Assembly (NCBI GenBank): GCA_949076555.1
Contig: CARUOB010000042.1
Coordinates: forward strand, 1-28,288
Direction of reading: 5' to 3'
Source of the DNA: an uncultured Lachnospiraceae bacterium
Lineage (GTDB): Bacteria > Bacillota > Clostridia > Lachnospirales > Lachnospiraceae
Length of the DNA: 28,288 nt
The notes beneath the pieces were generated by a model, which saw only the letters and a program-made list of their open reading frames with translations, was not told where the DNA came from and searched no databases. Below are positions 8,152 to 16,445 of the stretch, piece by piece. Position 1 is the stretch's first letter, and every line of letters begins with the position of its first letter. Both the position numbers and the translations under genes were made by a program.

Positions 8152-9603
8152 TTATTCTGAGTTCCAAAGATCTCCGATCCGCTCCGTGATCGCATCCTTC
8201 AATCTGCCGTACATATCTATACTCTTGTCGTAATTGGCCTTTCTGATCGCCATTTCCATGCGAAGCTCCTGCCGTTTCAGATCTTCGTCTCCCGACGACT
8301 CGAGCAGCGCTTTAAGCGTAGAAGCCAAAAGCTCCGCCTTATCCCACGCGCCCATTTCAATGGAAAGCACCAGCTTATCCATGCGCTTCTTTAGCTCTTC
8401 CCTGTTTTCCGTCTCTCCGAACTGCATGAGACGGTCGACATTCTGCCCTTCTCCCTCTTTCATATATTCGGACCAGTTTACATAGACCTGACTCTGCTTG
8501 TCGTCGAGCATCTGCTCGCTCTTGAGCTTGACAGAAAAAGAAAAAGTACTGCCCTTCCCCTTTTCGCTCTCCACATGAATGTCACCGTGCATCAGCTCCA
8601 CAAGCTGCTTCGTGATGGCAAGTCCCAATCCCGTTCCGCCAAAGCGTCTCGTGATCGAGGCGTCCACCTGGCTGAAGCTCTGGAACAGGCGGTCCTGCTC
8701 CTTCTGGGAAATGCCGATGCCGCTGTCCCTCACCATGAAGAACAGCTCCACCTCGTCGTTGACCCGTCTGGTCATTCCGACAACCAGATTCACGTATCCC
8801 ACCATGGTAAACTTGATGGCGTTGGACAGCAGATTGTTCAAAATCTGAACAAGACGAAGCTCGTCACCGATCAGCTTTTGCGGAATTTTTTCGTCGACGT
8901 CCACGCTCATGTGCAGTTCCTTTTTATTCACCACCGCGCTGTGGGTTGCGACTACTTTATCTATCATTTCCTGAAAGTCAAAGGGCTTTTCGTCTATCAC
9001 AAACTTTCCGGATTCCAGTTTCGCGAAGTCAAGAATATCGTTGATGATCGTCAGCATATTGTCGCAGCAGCTAAGGACAATATCGAGCGTCTTTTTCTGC
9101 CCGGGATCTGCAATCTCCTCCACAAGCTCAAGCACATGCCCTTTAATGCCGTTCACGGGCGTGCGAAGCTCATGGGTGACGTTCGCCGTAAATTCATTTC
9201 TGGCCCGGTTGTTTTCGCTCTCCTTCTCCTTCAGCTCGCGAATACGCATATTCATATTTTTCTGCGCGGAAATATCCTCCGCAAGAAGCAGATAGGCGTC
9301 CATCCCGTCCTGCGGAAAAATACGGACGTTAACGGAGAAACAGGAGTTGTTGCTCCTGTACATCGTCATTTCCTTAACGCCCTTCATGCTCGTCTTTACA
9401 AAGGTGATAAACCCGTCCGGCGTGTTGGGAAAGTCCTGCCGGAATATCTGGGACATGCTGCATCTTGTCAGTTTATCCCTGTCATACTCCAGTCTGGCCG
9501 CCGCCGTCTGATTGCCGTAAAGTATGCTGCCCTCCTCATTGAAGAGCAAAACCAATTCCATCGTCTCATCCGCAATCCGGGAATTTAACCATTCAAATTC
9601 CAT
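8152..9603 (-). CDS. PAS-domain sensor histidine kinase with HPt-like C-terminal tail
   Basis: A 483-residue kinase without transmembrane segments, hence probably cytoplasmic. PAS domain about 10-115; coiled linker about 112-135; HisKA domain with phospho-acceptor H144 (NVTHELRTPV); ATPase with the N box near 255-265 (LNNLLSNAIKF), the G1 box DSGIGIS and the G2 box GGTGLGLAI. There is no receiver domain. The last 80 or so residues are helical and resemble an HPt domain, but where HPt proteins have HxLKG this has S428-T-L-K-A, so it could not be phosphorylated there. The TAGGAGG site overlaps the end of the upstream HPt gene. Its partners are presumably that HPt protein and the receiver-HD-GYP protein on either side. 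Confidence 0.9.
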   Translation of the reverse strand: MEFEWLNSRIADETMELVLLFNEEGSILYGNQTAAARLEYDRDKLTRCSMSQIFRQDFPNTPDGFITFVKTSMKGVKEMTMYRSNNSCFSVNVRIFPQDGMDAYLLLAEDISAQKNMNMRIRELKEKESENNRARNEFTANVTHELRTPVNGIKGHVLELVEEIADPGQKKTLDIVLSCCDNMLTIINDILDFAKLESGKFVIDEKPFDFQEMIDKVVATHSAVVNKKELHMSVDVDEKIPQKLIGDELRLVQILNNLLSNAIKFTMVGYVNLVVGMTRRVNDEVELFFMVRDSGIGISQKEQDRLFQSFSQVDASITRRFGGTGLGLAITKQLVELMHGDIHVESEKGKGSTFSFSVKLKSEQMLDDKQSQVYVNWSEYMKEGEGQNVDRLMQFGETENREELKKRMDKLVLSIEMGAWDKAELLASTLKALLESSGDEDLKRQELRMEMAIRKANYDKSIDMYGRLKDAITERIGDLWNSE

Positions 9604-9612
9604 GTCAACCTC

Positions 9613-9993
9613 CTACGGAGTCGGAATATTCTCTTTGATAACGTCAATAAACTTCTCGTATATTGTTTTAATCTCCTGCCACAGCTCGTTCGCGCGGGCT
9701 GTATTCACGTCCTCGGCCGCTTTATTTCTAAGCTCCTCCACCAGCGTGGAAACCTTCTCGTAAATCGGGGTCAGTCCCAGATTGCCCACTACGCCCTTCA
9801 AAGCATGCGCGCATTTATACGCCTCCTCAAAAGCGCCGGCTTCCAGATTCGTGCCCAAGTTCGCGTAATTCGGGTCATTGGGGAATTTCCCAAGAAACTT
9901 CTGGTAAATCGCGTCATTGTTCATAAAACGCTTCAGGGTAGTCTCCACATCCGCACCACATTCCTCTAACTGTTGTCTGAATTTGTCGTCCAT
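9613..9993 (-). CDS. Stand-alone HPt phosphotransfer protein
   Basis: A 126-residue histidine-containing phosphotransfer protein. H63 in the motif CAHALKGVVGNLG is the phospho-acceptor, followed by the usual long helices with heptad leucines (about 75-118). Such proteins shuttle phosphoryl groups between receiver domains. Here the candidates are the neighbouring receiver-HD-GYP proteins, the CheY-like protein and CheB. It is the first gene of the nine-gene che operon. The 144 bases between its start and the preceding terminator (9994-10137) must hold the operon promoter, but I see no convincing -35/-10 pair there; TTGATG with a downstream TTATAA at 19-bp spacing is the best, and it is poor. 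Confidence 0.9.
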   Translation of the reverse strand: MDDKFRQQLEECGADVETTLKRFMNNDAIYQKFLGKFPNDPNYANLGTNLEAGAFEEAYKCAHALKGVVGNLGLTPIYEKVSTLVEELRNKAAEDVNTARANELWQEIKTIYEKFIDVIKENIPTP

Positions 9994-10137
9994 AGCACCT
10001 TTTCCTTTCCGTTATCATTTTTATAAATCATCACAAAACAACGGACATCAAGAGTATGCCTGCAGCAAACTCTGAGAATGCTCCGCATTTTCCTTGCATA
10101 GTTTACACTGCTTCAATTTCCTAATAGAGTAAATTAA

Positions 10138-10176
10138 GAAGACTGCAAAACATGATTATATTGTTTTACAGTCTTC
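10138..10176 (-). terminator. Intrinsic terminator of the intact HD-GYP gene
   Basis: A stem of about 15 bp (GAAGACUG-U-AAAACA pairing with UGUUUU-G-CAGUCUUC) lies 15 bases past the stop codon at 10192. One pair is a G-U wobble only in minus-strand RNA. The following UUAAUUU is weakly U-rich. It separates the HD-GYP transcript from the che operon that starts just downstream. Confidence 0.8.
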
Positions 10177-10191
10177 GCCGCCTAATCTGTC

Positions 10192-11289
10192 TTAAGTAGT
10201 AAAATTAAACATATTGATCACTTCAACAAGGTTGAAGAAATCCTCCTTAGCAAGCTTAAAGCACTCTATTACATCCTCCGAAAACTGTCCGCATTCCCCA
10301 TTTAAGATCATCTGATATGCCTCATCATTGCTGTATGCACTTTTATATACCCTTTCGCTGACGAGCGCCTCGTACACATCGGCGATGGATACGATCTGCG
10401 CACTGATCGGAATCTCGTCTCCTGCCAGATGGTCCGGATATCCTCTGCCGTCGGCCCTCTCATGGTGATGACGGCAGATCTCATAGCAGTACTGGTAAAA
10501 CTCGTCCGGATACTGCGGCTTAAAGGAGTCCAGAATCTCACAGCCGATGGTGGTATGGGTTTTCATCACCTCAAACTCCTCTGTTGTCAATTTGCCCGGT
10601 TTCAGCAAAATAGCGTCCGGTATGCCGATCTTACCTACGTCATGAAGCGCGGAAGCGCGCGCAATCTGATCGATCTGCAGCGGCGTAAGCCCGTATTTCG
10701 GGAAATATTTCGCAAGATACTTTAAGAGGATTCTCGTCAGATATTTAATCCTCTTGACATGGTCTCCCGTCTCAATGCTTCTGAACTCGACCACGGAGCC
10801 GAGAGCGTCGATCATGAACTCGTTGTTTTCACGGATCGCCTTCTCCTGCTCGCGGATCGTCTCTTCCCGCTCTTTCAGTTTGATTTCGAGATTTTTCTTG
10901 TTCTGGTAAAGCTCAATGATATTGTTCGCACGCCTCTTGATGATCGCCGACTCAAAGGGCTTGTGCATCACGTCCGCGATACCGTACTCGTATGCCTTCT
11001 CCTCGCTCTCCTGGGGAGTCATGCTGGTAATCAGGATGACCGGAATTTTCTCTAGAAGGGCTTTTTCCTTCATATAATCGAGCACACCGAAGCCGTCCAT
11101 GACAGGCATAATGACATCGAGCAGAATCAATGCGATATCGTCGTTTTTCTCTACCGCCTCGATCGCTTCCATTCCATTGGCCGCCTCCACAATATCGTAG
11201 TCCGCATCGAACATCAGACTGAGTATTGTTCTGTTCACTTCCTCGTCGTCCACGATCAGTATTTGCTCTCTGGTTGCGTTTTCGCTCAT
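10192..11289 (-). CDS. Response regulator with intact HD-GYP cyclic-di-GMP phosphodiesterase domain
   Basis: A 365-residue RpfG-like protein: receiver domain (about 8-122, phospho-acceptor D58 in ILLDVIMPVMDG), a coiled-coil linker (about 125-158) and an HD-GYP domain (about 160-355). The expected metal ligands are all present: E168, H177, H216-D217, H245, H275-H276 and D304, along with GRGYP at 281-285. It should therefore hydrolyse cyclic di-GMP to pGpG or GMP when activated by phosphorylation. It has its own consensus promoter and terminator and so is monocistronic, but sits directly upstream of the che operon. The Shine-Dalgarno just before the ATG (CGGAGAAT) is short and close; a stronger AAGGAGGG lies about 40 bases further upstream. 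Confidence 0.92.
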   Translation of the reverse strand: MSENATREQILIVDDEEVNRTILSLMFDADYDIVEAANGMEAIEAVEKNDDIALILLDVIMPVMDGFGVLDYMKEKALLEKIPVILITSMTPQESEEKAYEYGIADVMHKPFESAIIKRRANNIIELYQNKKNLEIKLKEREETIREQEKAIRENNEFMIDALGSVVEFRSIETGDHVKRIKYLTRILLKYLAKYFPKYGLTPLQIDQIARASALHDVGKIGIPDAILLKPGKLTTEEFEVMKTHTTIGCEILDSFKPQYPDEFYQYCYEICRHHHERADGRGYPDHLAGDEIPISAQIVSIADVYEALVSERVYKSAYSNDEAYQMILNGECGQFSEDVIECFKLAKEDFFNLVEVINMFNFTT

Positions 11290-11384
11290 ATTCTCCGATC
11301 AACCCGCCTGCTGACGGCGGATCTTCTCCCTCCTTTTTCCCTAGTTTTCTATGTAATATGTGACATCAACGTAACAATACACAA

Positions 11385-11413
11385 ATTATACATATTTTTG
11401 CGCGGAATGTCAA
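11385..11413 (-). promoter_or_regulatory. Consensus housekeeping promoter of the HD-GYP gene
   Basis: Read on the minus strand, TTGACA (11413-11408) and TATAAT (11390-11385) are separated by exactly 17 bp: a perfect SigA/sigma-70 promoter. Transcription would start near 11378, giving a leader of about 89 bases before the ATG at 11289. That leader holds an AAGGAGGG and a CCGCC/GGCGG hairpin. Confidence 0.85.
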
Positions 11414-11444
11414 CGGGAGTTTCGCTTCGTCAGCCAAACTCCCG
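11414..11444 (-). terminator. Hairpin after the ABC permease gene, abutting the next promoter
   Basis: A 9-bp perfect inverted repeat (CGGGAGTTT / AAACTCCCG) with a 13-base interior lies 35 bases past the last permease stop. It is the best terminator candidate for the sugar operon, but it lacks a downstream U-tract on the minus strand. It directly touches the -35 box of the HD-GYP promoter, so it might instead be, or also be, a regulatory site for that promoter. Confidence 0.5.
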
Positions 11445-11478
11445 AATAAAAAAATATGGTAAATTTTTATGGGCAGAT

Positions 11479-12321
11479 TCACCCTTTTATGCCCGTCGAC
11501 GCAATTCCTTCCACATAATATTTCTGTAAGAACACAAACATAAGGAGCATCGGAATCGCCGAGATGGTCAGAGAAGCCATAATCGGACCGTAGTTGATCG
11601 GTTTGGAGCCAAAAAATGTCTGGATCGCAAGCTGTACCGTACGTTTCTCCTCCCCTGTCACCACAAGCAGCGGCCACATGAAGTCATTCCAGTGCGCCAC
11701 GAAATCCAGAATCAGGATGGTTGCGTACACAGTCCCGGAAATCGGCACCACAACCCGGAAAAACGTTTTGACCGGACCGCACCCGTCGATTTTTGCCGCC
11801 TCCAGCAGGTCATTGGGAATGTCAAGAAAAAACTGTCTGAACATGTAAATACTGAAACATTTTGCCACGAAGGGAACGATCAGGGACGCCCAGGTGTTGA
11901 TCCACCCCAGATCCGCCATCTCCCGGTACATGGGCAGCATGATCGCTTCCGCCGGAAATACCATCAGACTGATCACCAGCGTGAGCAGCGCGTTTTTCCC
12001 TTTAAACTCAAACTTTGCCAACGCATAGCCGCACAGGGAATTGACAAACAGATCCAAAACAATGATAACCATCACATAAAACAAGCTGTTGAAAATAAAT
12101 TTCCACATATTGATCCGGCTGAACACTTCCTGATAATTCGCAAACGAAGCGGCTTTCGGGATAAAAGTCGATATCGAATTAAGCCCTTTGAAAATTTCCG
12201 CCTCCGGCTTCAGCGACGCCGAGATCATCCATATGAGCGGCGAGACAAATATCAGCGCAATAATGGTATTTCCGATATAAAAAGCAAGACTGCCTATCTG
12301 CTTTCTCTGTTTCTGTGTCAT
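11479..12321 (-). CDS. ABC sugar transporter permease (MalG/LacG type)
   Basis: A 280-residue inner-membrane permease of the carbohydrate-uptake-1 type. Six hydrophobic segments are visible, the first at about 13-33. The EAA loop that contacts the ATPase reads EAAKIDGCGPVKTFFRVVVP (about 174-193). The C-terminus ends in YYVEGIASTGIKG, typical of MalG-type subunits. It pairs with the permease encoded just upstream and the binding lipoprotein. No ATPase gene is present in the window, so a shared MsmK-type ATPase encoded elsewhere is presumed. The specificity inferred from the adjacent GH32 gene is sucrose or fructo-oligosaccharides. It is the last gene of the operon. Confidence 0.93.
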   Translation of the reverse strand: MTQKQRKQIGSLAFYIGNTIIALIFVSPLIWMISASLKPEAEIFKGLNSISTFIPKAASFANYQEVFSRINMWKFIFNSLFYVMVIIVLDLFVNSLCGYALAKFEFKGKNALLTLVISLMVFPAEAIMLPMYREMADLGWINTWASLIVPFVAKCFSIYMFRQFFLDIPNDLLEAAKIDGCGPVKTFFRVVVPISGTVYATILILDFVAHWNDFMWPLLVVTGEEKRTVQLAIQTFFGSKPINYGPIMASLTISAIPMLLMFVFLQKYYVEGIASTGIKG

Positions 12322-12374
12322 AATGACGCTCCTTTCTTTCCTCTCTCAGGGCTGCACGCCCAAATCCATGCCTC

Positions 12375-13259
12375 TTAGTCCGTTTTTATAATCTTCTTCA
12401 TCCCGATTGACAGGGAAATGACGATGACGAAGAACACCGCCGCCACCGCGCAGGCATATCCGAAGTTCCGCTTCTGGAAGCCCTGCTCATACACATAGTA
12501 CACTAGCGTTCTGGTAGCGTTCTGGGGGCCGCCCTTGGTCATGACATAGGGCTGCGTAAAGAGTTTCATCGCCTGAATCACCGTAATCATAATGACATAG
12601 GAAATCACGTTCTTAAGCCCCGGCAGCGTCACATAGAGAAAGCTCTTGAGTTTTCCCGCGCCGTCAATGGAGGCTGCCTCGTACTGATCCTTCGGAATGC
12701 CCTGCAGTCCCGCGAGAAATATCATCATCTGATAACCCGCGCCCTGCCAAGCCGACATGAAGGTGATGGAGTTCATCGCCGTCTTCGGATCGTTCAGGAA
12801 ACCGCACGGCTCCATTCCCAGATTTACCAGCAGTGCGTTCAGCAGGCCGCTGCTTGGATTGGAGTTGTACAGAACCGTCCAGAGGATTGCCACCACAACC
12901 ATGGAGGTGACCTGCGGGCTGAAATAGGCGGCCCGGAAGATGGAAACGCCTTTTCGCCTCGAGGAGATCAAAAGCGCCAGAGCCAGTGCAAGAGCCGTCT
13001 GAAAGGGCACAACCAATACCGTGAAATGCAGCGTATTCTTCACCGCAATCCAGAAATCTTTATCCTGAAACAACTCGATGAAATTATTCAGTCCACAGAA
13101 TTTGATCCTGTCGGGACGCATAATGTTATAGTCCGTAAAAGCATATCTGACAGTCTGCAGCGCCGGGTAGAGCAGAAACGCCGCCAGCAGAACGACCGCA
13201 GGAATGATAAAGAGATATGCCGCTCTTCTCTCACTTTTTTTATCAACCGATACTTGCAT
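12375..13259 (-). CDS. ABC sugar transporter permease (MalF/LacF type)
   Basis: A 294-residue permease with six hydrophobic segments, the first at about 12-33 (AYLFIIPAVVLLAAFLLYP). The EAA loop EAASIDGAGKLKSFLYVTLP is at about 194-213. The GGPQNAT segment before the last helices is typical of MalF-type sugar permeases. The ATG is preceded by AAGGAGGG and lies about 30 bases after the binding-protein stop. With the MalG-type subunit it forms the membrane channel of the importer. Confidence 0.93.
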   Translation of the reverse strand: MQVSVDKKSERRAAYLFIIPAVVLLAAFLLYPALQTVRYAFTDYNIMRPDRIKFCGLNNFIELFQDKDFWIAVKNTLHFTVLVVPFQTALALALALLISSRRKGVSIFRAAYFSPQVTSMVVVAILWTVLYNSNPSSGLLNALLVNLGMEPCGFLNDPKTAMNSITFMSAWQGAGYQMMIFLAGLQGIPKDQYEAASIDGAGKLKSFLYVTLPGLKNVISYVIMITVIQAMKLFTQPYVMTKGGPQNATRTLVYYVYEQGFQKRNFGYACAVAAVFFVIVISLSIGMKKIIKTD

Positions 13260-13289
13260 GATAACCCTCCTTGTTTTCCTTCCGCGCCC

Positions 13290-14579
13290 TTACTCCTGCG
13301 CATAATATTTGTTGTAATCCTTATCCGTGGCTGCCGCCGCCGCATCCAGCGCTTCCTTTGCGTCGACGCCTGTAAAGATATTTAACATTGCCTCCGAAAA
13401 CTCCGCCGACAGCACGCTGTAGGAAGGCGTTCTCGGTCTCGGGTGCCCGGTCTCCATGAGCTGTTCTTTGATCAGGGAGCGCGGGTACTCATTGTACTCC
13501 GTCAGCACGTCATAGCTTGAGATGCGTGTGGGCGGTTTCGAGATCGCCTTCGCATATGTGGTCACATTCTCCTCGGAAAAGAGAAACCGCAGCACCTCTC
13601 TGGCTGCCTCCATATCCTGCGTGTTTTTCGTCACGGAGGCCACCCAGTCCCCTGTGGGAGAAGAAGGAATCCCGTTATCCGCCACCGGGAAATATGTGAT
13701 GCCCCAGTTTAAATCGGGATAATCGTTCTCAAGCGTCGCCACCTCCCATGAACCGCCCAGCATTGTGGCCGCCCTCTCATTGTGAAACTCCTTCTGGATC
13801 GGGTCGATATTGGCGTAGCCGCCCTGAATCAGACTGTTCAAAAACTCCGCCGCCTCTATGCCCTCCGGGCTGTTGATATACCCTTCGGCCTGACTGCCGT
13901 CCGCGCTCACCAGATCGGTGCCGTTAGATATCCAGAACTGTTCCAGAACATAGGGCAGTCCCTCTCCCTTGTCCATAATGATGTTCGTGCCGACCACGCC
14001 GTCCTTCGTCAGCTTTTTCGCCGCCTCATAAAACTCTGTCCAAGTCCATGCCTCCTCTTTCGACTGCGGTATGCGTATACCGGCTTCCGCCAGCATATCC
14101 GCATTATAGAACAGGGCTACTGAGCTTTCCGTCGCTCCCACCGCATAAATTTTCCCGTCATATGTATTCTGTTGTTTGGAGGAATCCAGAAAATCTTCCC
14201 ATTCCGCCTCCGTAAAAAGATCGTCCAGCGGCAGGGTAATCTCATTCGCCGCATAGACGGACACTGTGGGGCCGTCCACGAAGAGAATGTCCGGCAGGTC
14301 GTTGGAGGTGATCGCCGCATTGATTTTATCCTCGTAGGCGTAGGAGTCCGCCCGCACAATGGCCTCTCTGCGCAGATGAATCTTACCCTTATGCGCCTGA
14401 TTGAACGCTTCTATTTTTTCCACCCACCACTCTTCGATGGCAGGCTCATCCGTGGGGCTCCATACCGTGATAACCGACTCCCCCGCCTCATTAACCCTCT
14501 CCTTCGTCTGCCCGCACCCCGCACACATACAGGCGACCGTCATGGCCGCAAGCACAGCCCCAATCACTCTCTTCCTCAT
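13290..14579 (-). CDS. ABC transporter sugar-binding lipoprotein
   Basis: A 429-residue extracellular solute-binding protein of the carbohydrate family. It has a basic start, a hydrophobic signal segment (about 5-18) and a lipobox-like CAGC that would anchor it by C22; the -3 residue is Cys instead of the usual Leu, which is unusual. The mature part has the expected features: VITVWSPTD at the start, INAAITSNDLPDILFVDG, a GTNIIMDKGEG segment, and MLGGSWEVATLENDYPDLNWGI. The frame stays open to an ATG at 14711, but the ATG at 14579 has an AAAGGAG site 7 bases away and gives a proper signal peptide. It captures the sugar and delivers it to the two permeases encoded downstream. Confidence 0.92.
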   Translation of the reverse strand: MRKRVIGAVLAAMTVACMCAGCGQTKERVNEAGESVITVWSPTDEPAIEEWWVEKIEAFNQAHKGKIHLRREAIVRADSYAYEDKINAAITSNDLPDILFVDGPTVSVYAANEITLPLDDLFTEAEWEDFLDSSKQQNTYDGKIYAVGATESSVALFYNADMLAEAGIRIPQSKEEAWTWTEFYEAAKKLTKDGVVGTNIIMDKGEGLPYVLEQFWISNGTDLVSADGSQAEGYINSPEGIEAAEFLNSLIQGGYANIDPIQKEFHNERAATMLGGSWEVATLENDYPDLNWGITYFPVADNGIPSSPTGDWVASVTKNTQDMEAAREVLRFLFSEENVTTYAKAISKPPTRISSYDVLTEYNEYPRSLIKEQLMETGHPRPRTPSYSVLSAEFSEAMLNIFTGVDAKEALDAAAAATDKDYNKYYAQE

Positions 14580-14632
14580 TTTGACCGCTCCTTTCTTCTC
14601 TGTCTCACACCGCTTTTCTATCCGCCGCTTTT

Positions 14633-16312
14633 CTATATCCAGATGGACTTCATGCCGACCACTTCCGCCCACACAACGTTTTCCGGCGTTTCGGCCGCAA
14701 GCGCAAAACACCCGTCCGCCAAGCTTTTGTAAAACACCTTCGTTCCCACAGCCTCTCCTCCGTTTACATAGACTTCCGTAACCCGTCTGTCCACATAAAT
14801 TTCCAAGTCTCTGACTTGTGAAACATCCGCTTTAAAACGGATGCCCTCGCTTTTGACTCCTTTGGTCACAATGCGCAGCCCCTCTTCATCGTTTACGAGG
14901 GAAATCGATTTTTCCCCGTCCGCTCCGAGCTGGATGGAAAAGAACGTGTTCTGAGAAAACCCGATCCTCACCCTGTACGCGCTGCCTTCGATTCCGGAAA
15001 GACTCATATTCTCTCCTTTTCCTTCATAGAGTGTCTTTCCCTTAAGCGTCCGGATTTCCCGCACCGGCATCATATACAGCTTTCCGTCCCTGACATGAAG
15101 TTCTCTCGGTATGGTCATGCTGCCGTATGCCCCATTTTCACAAGGCTCGTGTTCCTCATAAAAATCGGAAATCCAGCCAATGCTGATCCGCCTGCCCTGA
15201 TGCACAAAACTCTGCATCGCATAACAGTTGCTTCCAAAGTCAAACCAGCCGTCGTTTTCTACCGTAAATTCCCCGTCCTGAAAGGTTCCTATATAATATC
15301 TGCACATCTGGTATCTGCCGCATGCATCGCGGTGCTCCATCCACGCGCCTATGGCCACATATTTTCCGTCCAGCTCCATAAAGTCAGGACACTCAAAACA
15401 GCGGATCTTCTCCCGCTCCTCCACAAGCAGCGGATGCGCGTACTCCCACTTTTCCCCGTCCGCGGACTCATACAAAAGGATTGCGCCCTGCCCCGCTATG
15501 GCGCTTCCAAGCACCATGTACCAGCGGTCTTTGACCCGCAGCACCTTGGGGTCCCTGAAATCGAAGGAGGCCCCTTCCGGCGGCTGTCCGATCACGCGCG
15601 TTTCCTCAGAAAAACGGACCATATCACGGCTTCGCATCATCCACTGCTGTTCCACGGTATCCTCACCGTCCTCCATGGGGCCTTTGTGTCTGGTCAGATA
15701 GAAGGCAGCCTCCTCGTCGGAAACAACCGCACATCCGGAAAAGGCGCCCCCCTTTACTTTCCCCTGATTTTCCAAAATTTCTTCCTGCGGGGCAAGCACG
15801 ATGGGGAGGTGCGTCCAGTGCACCAGATCCCGGCTGGCCGCGTGGCCCCAGTACATGTCGGACCACTGCTGTCCGTGCGGGTTACACTGGTAGAACATAT
15901 GGTAATATCCCCGGAACCAGCAAAGTCCGTTGGGATCGTTGATCCAGTTTTTCCACGGAGAAAAGTGATAGGTTTCACGGGTCGGTCTGTCATACCATGC
16001 CGCCCGGTCAGCTGCGTAAAAGCTGCCGTCCGCCTGATCCTTCTCCAGAAAGCGCACCCCTGTCTCCAGCAGATCCTCACTGCCGCTTAAGTAGCTAAGC
16101 GACACCTCGCAGTCCTCGCTGTGGATTTCATAATCCGTATTTTCCTGCAATGGAATTTTCAGCCATGCATAGTAATTTTTCCCCGCCGGTTTTTCCGTGA
16201 TCATCCGGGAGCCGTCAGCATTCCCCGACAGCACACGGACTCTGCCTCCGTCAGCCGTCTGCCTCGCAAACATCTCCAGACAGGTATACTTCGTAGAATT
16301 TACTTTTTTCAT
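14633..16312 (-). CDS. Glycoside hydrolase family 32 beta-fructosidase (sucrose / sucrose-6-phosphate hydrolase or fructanase)
   Basis: A 559-residue cytoplasmic enzyme (no signal peptide) that cleaves terminal beta-fructose units. The GH32 catalytic residues are all visible: nucleophile D126 in WINDPNG, transition-state stabiliser D254 in FRDPK, and acid/base E307 in ECPDF. The five-bladed propeller (about 110-420) is followed by a C-terminal beta-sandwich (about 430-559). An N-terminal extension of about 110 residues before the propeller is longer than in classical sucrose-6-phosphate hydrolases and may be an extra beta-domain. Because the uptake system is an ABC importer and not a phosphotransferase system, the substrate is probably unphosphorylated sucrose or short fructans. 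A GGAGGGG site precedes the ATG. It is the first gene of the operon, under the operators at 16365 and 16446. Confidence 0.93.
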   Translation of the reverse strand: MKKVNSTKYTCLEMFARQTADGGRVRVLSGNADGSRMITEKPAGKNYYAWLKIPLQENTDYEIHSEDCEVSLSYLSGSEDLLETGVRFLEKDQADGSFYAADRAAWYDRPTRETYHFSPWKNWINDPNGLCWFRGYYHMFYQCNPHGQQWSDMYWGHAASRDLVHWTHLPIVLAPQEEILENQGKVKGGAFSGCAVVSDEEAAFYLTRHKGPMEDGEDTVEQQWMMRSRDMVRFSEETRVIGQPPEGASFDFRDPKVLRVKDRWYMVLGSAIAGQGAILLYESADGEKWEYAHPLLVEEREKIRCFECPDFMELDGKYVAIGAWMEHRDACGRYQMCRYYIGTFQDGEFTVENDGWFDFGSNCYAMQSFVHQGRRISIGWISDFYEEHEPCENGAYGSMTIPRELHVRDGKLYMMPVREIRTLKGKTLYEGKGENMSLSGIEGSAYRVRIGFSQNTFFSIQLGADGEKSISLVNDEEGLRIVTKGVKSEGIRFKADVSQVRDLEIYVDRRVTEVYVNGGEAVGTKVFYKSLADGCFALAAETPENVVWAEVVGMKSIWI

Positions 16313-16364
16313 TTCCCCTCCTTTCCGATCCGTCCGTTACGATTGGCATCTTTTGCTCTCATTT

Positions 16365-16380
16365 ATAGAACCGTTTCCAT
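16365..16380. promoter_or_regulatory. Second LacI-type operator (O2)
   Basis: The 16-bp site ATAGAACCGTTTCCAT is an imperfect palindrome with a central CG. It matches O1 at 13 of 16 positions. It lies in the transcribed leader, about 82-97 bases after the predicted start and 53 bases before the GH32 ATG. The spacing to O1 is 81 bp centre to centre, which suits DNA looping by a LacI-family tetramer or two dimers. Confidence 0.7.
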
Positions 16381-16445
16381 ATATGCTATTCCATCATTAT
16401 ATTGTGTTTTTTCTCCATTTTTATCTATTATATTCCCCAGTTTTG

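Noticed and set aside
9994..10137. Possible sigma-28 (motility) promoter upstream of the che operon
   Set aside because: No TAAA-N15-GCCGATAA-like pair is present on the minus strand. The region must contain a promoter, but none could be assigned.
10952..11302. Alternative TTG-started frame overlapping the 5' end of the HD-GYP gene
   Set aside because: It is out of frame with the receiver domain, which begins correctly at 11289; the product is Arg/Gly-rich without any recognisable motif.
11290..11378. Possible c-di-GMP riboswitch in the leader of the HD-GYP gene
   Set aside because: The leader is only about 89 bases and lacks the conserved GEMM core sequences; only a short hairpin is present.
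15095..16090. 331-codon plus-strand open frame opposite the GH32 gene
   Set aside because: It is antisense to an intact GH32 gene with all catalytic motifs, and the composition is that of a frame shadow.
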